Under the pieces are notes generated by a model that was not told the DNA's origin, did not search any database, and saw only the letters and a program-made list of their open reading frames with translations. Positions 59,622-64,000 of a stretch of 64,000 bases of DNA are shown here, piece after piece; positions within the stretch are counted from its first letter, which is position 1, and every line of letters starts with the position of its first letter. The DNA comes from Rhizobium sp. BK650 (lineage in GTDB: Bacteria; Pseudomonadota; Alphaproteobacteria; Rhizobiales; Rhizobiaceae): contig NZ_JACIBK010000003.1 of the NCBI RefSeq assembly GCF_014195325.1, forward strand, positions 62,001 through 126,000, in the 5' to 3' direction. Position numbers and translations under genes: made by a program.

Positions 59622-60689
59622 ATGTCGGCAATGCCTTTCTCGAAGATTTCGACGCCGCTCAATGCGCTGCTCGCTACAATCGGTCTCTTGATCGTTGCCG
59701 CCCTGACGACGGAGGGCCTTGCCGGACAGGAGAGGCTTGTCTATGAGCTGCTGCTTGCGGCAATTTGGCTGGCCTATGTCCTCCAATTAAGCGGCACATT
59801 GCTGTCACGGCGACACCGCTTGTCGGTCGGGATGCCGGCTCTCGTAATCGATCTGCTCGCGGTTCTGGTTCCGGCTGCTGCATTCTTGTTCGTTGGCTCC
59901 CGCGATCGAAACCTCTTTTGCGCCATTTGGCTTCTCAAGCCGTTGCGCGACTCGAGCTTTTTCAGGTTGCTGGCAAAGGTAGTCGCGAATGAATCGCGCA
60001 ATCTGCTTGGCGTGACATCGGTGTTTGGCATCGTTCTCTTCGGTGCTGCGTTGGCCGGTTATGTCATCGAGCGAGACGTGCAGCCCGACAGGTTCGGCAG
60101 CATTCCGCAGGCAATGTGGTGGGCGGTCGTGACGCTGTCGACGACCGGCTACGGTGACGAAATCCCGCAGACCCTTGCAGGTCGGGTTCTGGCCGGATTG
60201 GTGATGATGAGTGGGATCGGTATTTTTGCACTTTGGGCCGGCATCCTCGCCACCGGCTTCTACGAAGAGGTTCGCCGCCAGGACTTCGTCCGCAACTGGC
60301 AATTGGTCGCTGCCGTACCGCTGTTCCAGAAGCTCGGTTCAGCAGCCCTGATCGAGATCGTTCGGGCGTTGCGACCGCGTATTGTCCCCGCCGGTGCCGT
60401 AATCTGCCGCAAGGGCGATGTTGGCGATCAGATGTTCTTCATTGTCGAGGGGCGGGTCACCGTGGCGACATCCGACCATCCAGTGGAACTCAGCGCCGGA
60501 AACTTCTTTGGCGAGATGGCGCTGATCACCGGCGAACCGCGCTCAGCGACGGTCAGCGCAGCAACCGAGGTATCGCTGCTGTCGCTCTACGCCGTGGATT
60601 TCCAGATGTTGTCGAGCAGTAGTCCTGACATCGCGGAGACCATCCGCAAGACGGCGCTGGAGCGGCGGGGCGGGCCGCCGAAGGAATAA
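59622..60689 (+). CDS. Cyclic-nucleotide-gated potassium channel (MlotiK1-like)
   Basis: 355 residues, the same length as M. loti MlotiK1 (Mll3241 family) as remembered. Six helices (S1-S6) include LLKPLRDSSFF in S4 (with few charges), the pore helix AMWWAVVTLS and selectivity filter TTGYGD (174-179). GIGIFALWAGILATGFYEEVRR joins a C-linker, and a cyclic nucleotide-binding domain ends with FFGEMALITGEPRSATVSA holding the phosphate-binding Arg. cAMP opens the channel. GGGAG supports the ATG at 59622. The two cyclases in this window are plausible cAMP sources. Confidence 0.95.
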   Translation: MSAMPFSKISTPLNALLATIGLLIVAALTTEGLAGQERLVYELLLAAIWLAYVLQLSGTLLSRRHRLSVGMPALVIDLLAVLVPAAAFLFVGSRDRNLFCAIWLLKPLRDSSFFRLLAKVVANESRNLLGVTSVFGIVLFGAALAGYVIERDVQPDRFGSIPQAMWWAVVTLSTTGYGDEIPQTLAGRVLAGLVMMSGIGIFALWAGILATGFYEEVRRQDFVRNWQLVAAVPLFQKLGSAALIEIVRALRPRIVPAGAVICRKGDVGDQMFFIVEGRVTVATSDHPVELSAGNFFGEMALITGEPRSATVSAATEVSLLSLYAVDFQMLSSSSPDIAETIRKTALERRGGPPKE

Positions 60690-60795
60690 TCCAGGCAGGT
60701 GGGTTTACCCTGCTCATGGCGCAGGATAGCTGCGCCGGTCGCGGTCCGTACTGTCGAGTGCGGATGGAAGATACGGCGAGCGCTATCTCTCCTCC

Positions 60796-61013
60796 GTCAT
60801 TCTCTCCTCGTGCTGGCACGAGGGATGTCACAGGAATCCAGCCGGCTTGCGTCGGCAAGCCGAAAAGACGCTTGAAAAACAGCGACGACGCAGATTCCGC
60901 ATCGAGGATATTTCCTGTTATCTCATGAGGCACCGAGCTGCCGCACGTGTAAGAGTCTTCCGCCGCGTGGACACGCGGCTGCTGGATTCCTGTGACGAGC
61001 ACAGGAATGACGG
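60796..61013. repeat. Rhizobial RIME-like intergenic repeat
   Basis: Arms GTCATTC...GTCACAGGAATCCAGCC at the left and GCTGGATTCCTGTGACGAGC, ACAGGAATGAC at the right, with CCGCGTG.CACGCGG inside; same family as 5793-5961 and 30059-30145. It occupies most of the gap 60690-61093 between convergent genes. Confidence 0.7.
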
Positions 61014-61093
61014 GGAGGGAGAGGCTTCGGTGCCACAAGAGAGCTTCGGGCGAGAGGGACAGTCTGCTTTGCCAATCCCAAAAGGAGCAAGCC

Positions 61094-61795
61094 CTAACTA
61101 TCGATCCCGAAAACCTTCTCGAGCTTTTCCCAGCTCACATCCATGGCAAAGGCTGCCGAGAGATAGGGGATGCCGATATGGCCGTAGCGGACTGAGAGTT
61201 GCTCTTCGGCGGTTGCCTCGTCGAGGCCGGCGATCTGCTGCAGGTAGAGGACCGAGACGAGGCCGGTGCGGTCGGCGCCGGCCTGGCAGTGGATGAGGAT
61301 CGGCTTTTGGGCGTTGCGCAGCAGGGCGAGAAGCTCGTGCGCCTGCTCGTACGTCACCTCCGTGGAGGCTGAAAGCCCGTAGTCGATATGGGTGATACCA
61401 GCCTTTTTCGCCGCTTCGGTCTCCTTGAGGTACCAGTCGGCGCTGTCTTCGCCTCGCAGGTTGAGGATCGTCTTGATGCCGTAGCGAGCCGCATATTTGT
61501 CGATGTCGGCGGCCGAGGGCTGGGCGGAGCGGTAGAGCTCGCCCGGCAGCACCTCATGGAAATTGCCCGACAGCTGCAGCCCGCCGAGATAGAGGCCGAA
61601 GAACAGCGCGGCCGCGCCGAAAGCGGCGAGAGCATGTTTGCAGATACCGGCAGGCTTTCGCTTTCTCTCCCTGCGCAAAACCACCGCATAGTTTTGCGGG
61701 AATGTCTCGGTGCTTACGTCCTCCCGGACACCCGGAGGCAAAGCCGCCACGCGCTTCTGCCGGAATTGCGCAAGGATGCTCCAGCGTCTCTTCAT
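61094..61795 (-). CDS. Tyrosine/dual-specificity phosphatase family protein, membrane-anchored
   Basis: 233 residues. A cytosolic basic N-terminus (about 1-52), one transmembrane helix (ALAAFGAAALFFGLYLGGLQL, about 55-75), then a phosphatase domain: GELYRSAQP, TILNLRGEDSADWY with a general-acid-type Asp, and the P-loop HCQAGADRTGL (169-179) with catalytic Cys and Arg. Proteins of this pattern act on phosphotyrosine or phosphoinositides; the DSP domain would face the periplasm if the helix is a standard anchor. It is the third gene of the response regulator-kinase set, starting 9 bases after the kinase stop. Confidence 0.87.
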   Translation of the reverse strand: MKRRWSILAQFRQKRVAALPPGVREDVSTETFPQNYAVVLRRERKRKPAGICKHALAAFGAAALFFGLYLGGLQLSGNFHEVLPGELYRSAQPSAADIDKYAARYGIKTILNLRGEDSADWYLKETEAAKKAGITHIDYGLSASTEVTYEQAHELLALLRNAQKPILIHCQAGADRTGLVSVLYLQQIAGLDEATAEEQLSVRYGHIGIPYLSAAFAMDVSWEKLEKVFGIDS

Positions 61796-61804
61796 GTCCT
61801 ATCC

Positions 61805-63172
61805 TCATTGTTGGGCGGGAAAGCGCATGCTAACGCCGAGGCCCGGGTGGCGGTCGTCAAGCGTGATTTCGGCGCCGTGCAAGTCCGCGATCGCCTTGAC
61901 GAGGCTGAGGCCAAGACCGCTGCCGGGCGTCGTGCGGCTCTTGTCGAGGCGGTAGAGGCGGCGGAAGACCAGTTCGCGCTCTTCCTCTGGAATGCCGGGG
62001 CCGTCATCGGCAACGGTGGCGGAAAAGCTGCCGTCGTCAGCCTCGAGACCGAGCGTGATCGATGTCTTCGGCGGACAATGGGTGATGGCGTTTTCCACGA
62101 GATTGACGAAGAGCTGGGTCAGAAGCTCGCGGTCGCCATTGACCATGCAGGGGGAGGCCGGCCGGGCGGCGAAGGCGAGCGACTGGCCGTTGTCCTCGGC
62201 GACGCTGCCGTAGATTTCCGCAACCGAACTCATGATGTCGGCGAGATCGACCGGCAGGAAACGCGCCTTCCTGGCGCCGGTCTCGATCTGCGAGATGCGC
62301 AGGAGCGCCTCGAAAGTGGCACTGATGCGGTCGCTCTCTTCGCGGGCGTCGAGCAGCAAGGCCTGGATATCACCGCCGCGCCCACTCTGCTGCATCGCCT
62401 GATCGATGGTCATGCGCAGCCGGTTGAGCGGCGTCTTCAGGTCGTGGGCGATATCCGTGCTCACCTGCCGCATGCCTTCGACGAGGGCCGACAGCCGGTC
62501 CAGCGCCTCGTTCATCTGGGCCGCGACGACATCGATATCGTCGCCATTGCCTTCGAGCGGAATGCGCCGGGCAAGATTGCCGGCCGAGACATCGCTCATG
62601 GCGCGCTCGATGCCGTCGAGCCGCCGCTGGGCGCGGGCGGCGAAAAAGGCGCCGCCGCCGCAGGTGAGGATGACGATAACGCCGGACGCCCAGACGAAGC
62701 TCATAAAGGCGATACGTTCCAGATCGTCGGTGTCGGAATAGCTCTCGCCGACGATCAGCCGGTTGCCGCTGACGGTGCCCGCCTGGATGCGGATGCGGTC
62801 ATCGCCTTTCACGCCGATATCGGCGGCGTTGATGGTCGACAAGCCGTCTTTTGCCGCAAACAGCGAAACGTTGCCGGCAAGCCGCTCGCCCTTTTCGTTG
62901 ACCAGCAGGAAAATGCTGTCTTCGGGACTGTTAAGGCGGGCATAGGTCGCCACCGCGGCAACGAAATCTTCGGCGTCATCGGAGGAATAGGTGGAGGCGA
63001 CGACCGAATAGGTATCGCGCACGGAATCGTCGAGCGCTTGCGCCAGATCGCGTTTCAGGAGCTGATAGGTGATGATGTCGGCCACAAGAAAGGCAAGGAT
63101 GAAGAGCAGGCCGAACGCAAGCGCCAGCCGAAAGGGTGTGCTCCGCAACAATCTCCATTTTCTCTTCAGCAT
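61805..63172 (-). CDS. Sensor histidine kinase with HAMP
   Basis: 455 residues from ATG 63172 (MLKRKWRLLRSTPFRLALAF). Helices at about 12-37 and 145-168 flank a periplasmic sensor; HAMP follows (RRLDGIERAMSDVSAGNLARRI), then the H-box STDIAHDLKTPLNRLR, N-box LVENAITHCPP, and G-boxes VADDGPGIPEEER, GSGLGLSLVKAIADLHG. The frame stays open upstream through three tandem repeats to 63313 and each unit offers an ATG after NP/NS, so the start is ambiguous. The upstream neighbour is its response regulator. Confidence 0.9.
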   Translation of the reverse strand: MLKRKWRLLRSTPFRLALAFGLLFILAFLVADIITYQLLKRDLAQALDDSVRDTYSVVASTYSSDDAEDFVAAVATYARLNSPEDSIFLLVNEKGERLAGNVSLFAAKDGLSTINAADIGVKGDDRIRIQAGTVSGNRLIVGESYSDTDDLERIAFMSFVWASGVIVILTCGGGAFFAARAQRRLDGIERAMSDVSAGNLARRIPLEGNGDDIDVVAAQMNEALDRLSALVEGMRQVSTDIAHDLKTPLNRLRMTIDQAMQQSGRGGDIQALLLDAREESDRISATFEALLRISQIETGARKARFLPVDLADIMSSVAEIYGSVAEDNGQSLAFAARPASPCMVNGDRELLTQLFVNLVENAITHCPPKTSITLGLEADDGSFSATVADDGPGIPEEERELVFRRLYRLDKSRTTPGSGLGLSLVKAIADLHGAEITLDDRHPGLGVSMRFPAQQ

Positions 63173-63334
63173 CGGATTATCCGAAAACCGCCGCACCCTG
63201 TTCGGTCCGATGGCTTTCCTTTGAAGCATCGAATTGTCCAAAAATCGCTTCGCACTTTTTGGTTCGATGCTTGGTTTTCCCCGACGCATCGGATTACCCG
63301 AAAACCGCTGCACACTTTTCGGTCCGATGCTTTA
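63165..63334. repeat. Three tandem palindromic repeats at the kinase start
   Basis: Three units of about 57-60 bases (63169-, 63224-, 63284-) each hold GCATCGGATT..CCGAAAA..CGG and CGGTCCGATGC arms. On the minus strand they read in frame with the kinase as RFSGNPM, RFLDNSM and RFSDNPM. They are the tandem form of the repeat found singly at 9473-9518 and 40908-40953. Confidence 0.75.
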
Positions 63335-64000
63335 GCGCGGCACATGCAGGCTATACCCCGTATTGCGCACGGTATGGAGAAGCGGCACGTCGAAGGGGCG
63401 GTCGATCTTGGCGCGCAGACGGCTGATATGGGTTTCGACGACGCTGGTCTTCGGGTCGAAATGGAAATCCCAGACCCGTTCCAGCAGCATGGTGCGCGTC
63501 AGCACCCGGCCTTCGTCGCGCATCAGCACTTCGAGCAGGGTGAATTCGCGCGGCTGCAGCTCGATCGGCTGGCCCTGGCGCGTCACCTGCCGCCGGATCA
63601 TGTCGAGCTCGAGGTCGGCGACGCGCAGCACGGTCTTCTGGTCCGGCACGGGCGGGCGGCGGGCCAGCGCATTGACGCGGGCGAGCAGTTCGGAAAAGGC
63701 GAAGGGCTTGGTGAGGTAATCGTCGCCGCCGGCCTCCAGCCCCTCGACGCGGTCGTCGACGCCGCTGACCGAGGTGAGGAAGATTGCCGGCGTGCCGATC
63801 TCAGCCGCACGCACCGCCTTGATCAGCGACAGGCCGTCGAGGCCCGGCAGCATCCGATCGACGACGAGCACGTCATAGTGTTCGCCTGTCGCCCGCGAAA
63901 GCCCGTCGCGCCCATCCCCGACGATGTCGCAGACATGGCCTGCCTCGATCATGCCCTGGGCGATGAAATCGGCTGTCTTTTTATCGTCCTCGACGACGAG
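63332..64000 (-). CDS. OmpR-family response regulator, 5' end outside the window
   Basis: 222 codons to the right edge, starting inside the receiver (LVVEDDKKTADFIAQGM). The phosphoacceptor Asp is in VLVVDRMLPGLDG, the conserved Thr/Ser and Lys in FLTSVSG and YLTKPFAFSELL. The winged helix carries ELQPREFTLLEVLMRDEGRVLTR and SVVETHISRLRAKIDRPF. It would be phosphorylated by the kinase encoded directly downstream. Confidence 0.92.
   Translation of the reverse strand, partial: LVVEDDKKTADFIAQGMIEAGHVCDIVGDGRDGLSRATGEHYDVLVVDRMLPGLDGLSLIKAVRAAEIGTPAIFLTSVSGVDDRVEGLEAGGDDYLTKPFAFSELLARVNALARRPPVPDQKTVLRVADLELDMIRRQVTRQGQPIELQPREFTLLEVLMRDEGRVLTRTMLLERVWDFHFDPKTSVVETHISRLRAKIDRPFDVPLLHTVRNTGYSLHVPR

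Overview
The window looks like a chromosomal segment from a fast-growing member of the Rhizobiaceae (Rhizobium/Agrobacterium-like). The evidence is the GC-rich coding, the DUF982 and KTSC small proteins, a full-length counterpart of the Mesorhizobium loti cyclic-nucleotide-gated K+ channel MlotiK1, and several families of palindromic intergenic repeats typical of rhizobia. No rRNA, tRNA, CRISPR array, integrase or replication origin was seen.

Left part (0-13.8 kb): the start of a phage tail gene runs off the left edge. Next come a divergent LysR/AEC-transporter pair with a textbook LysR box, a large LuxR-type ATPase regulator, a DUF4242 protein, and a fluoride-riboswitch-controlled crcB exporter. 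A MerR-family gene is broken by a frameshift. A Gly/Asn-rich secreted protein has a decayed duplicate of its 3' end beside it. An SDR oxidoreductase, a truncated MFS transporter abutting an HNH nuclease, and SRPBCC, VOC and DUF2254 proteins follow. 13.8-22 kb: small periplasmic proteins, a cytochrome P460 (with a scrap of a lost second copy), an M48 metalloprotease, a soluble class III cyclase, an acyltransferase, and the first of two homologous candidate small-RNA modules.

22.3-27.4 kb is a copper-handling cluster: lipoprotein, TolC-like channel, Tat-exported multicopper oxidase, cupredoxin and CusF-like chaperone in one leftward operon, preceded by a His-rich protein and a cytochrome b561. 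A membrane-bound Cache-HAMP class III cyclase follows. 30-39 kb is a patchy, partly AT-richer region bounded by two paralogous small genes (31.1 and 38.6 kb) that also share their upstream DNA. Between them are a PPP-type phosphatase, KTSC-type proteins, a periplasmic SGNH hydrolase and an RTX-like calcium-binding protein. The second candidate sRNA module lies just before the phage block.

39.2-45.9 kb is a phage head module related to Bordetella phage BPP-1: portal, Bbp19-like, scaffold, capsid, Bbp16-like cement and an SGNH-hydrolase tail protein, all on the minus strand. Terminase, tail tube, lysis and integration genes are absent. A T7-type tail gene on the same strand sits 39 kb away at the left edge.

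Right part (46.4-64 kb): an AdeRS/BaeRS-like two-component system, a PAP2 phosphatase with an altered catalytic motif, and a CYTH protein. An ECF sigma factor is divergent from a DUF4142-cupredoxin operon, with the same promoter motif facing both ways. A MazEF-type toxin-antitoxin pair has a perfect palindromic operator. A LysR regulator, a fluoroacetate-dehalogenase-like hydrolase, a 25-residue membrane peptide, an Lrp/GATE-domain transporter pair, a second PAP2 phosphatase and the MlotiK1-like channel follow. The window ends with a response regulator-kinase-dual-specificity phosphatase set whose kinase start lies in three tandem palindromic repeats. Two cyclases plus a cyclic-nucleotide-gated channel point to an active cyclic nucleotide circuit.
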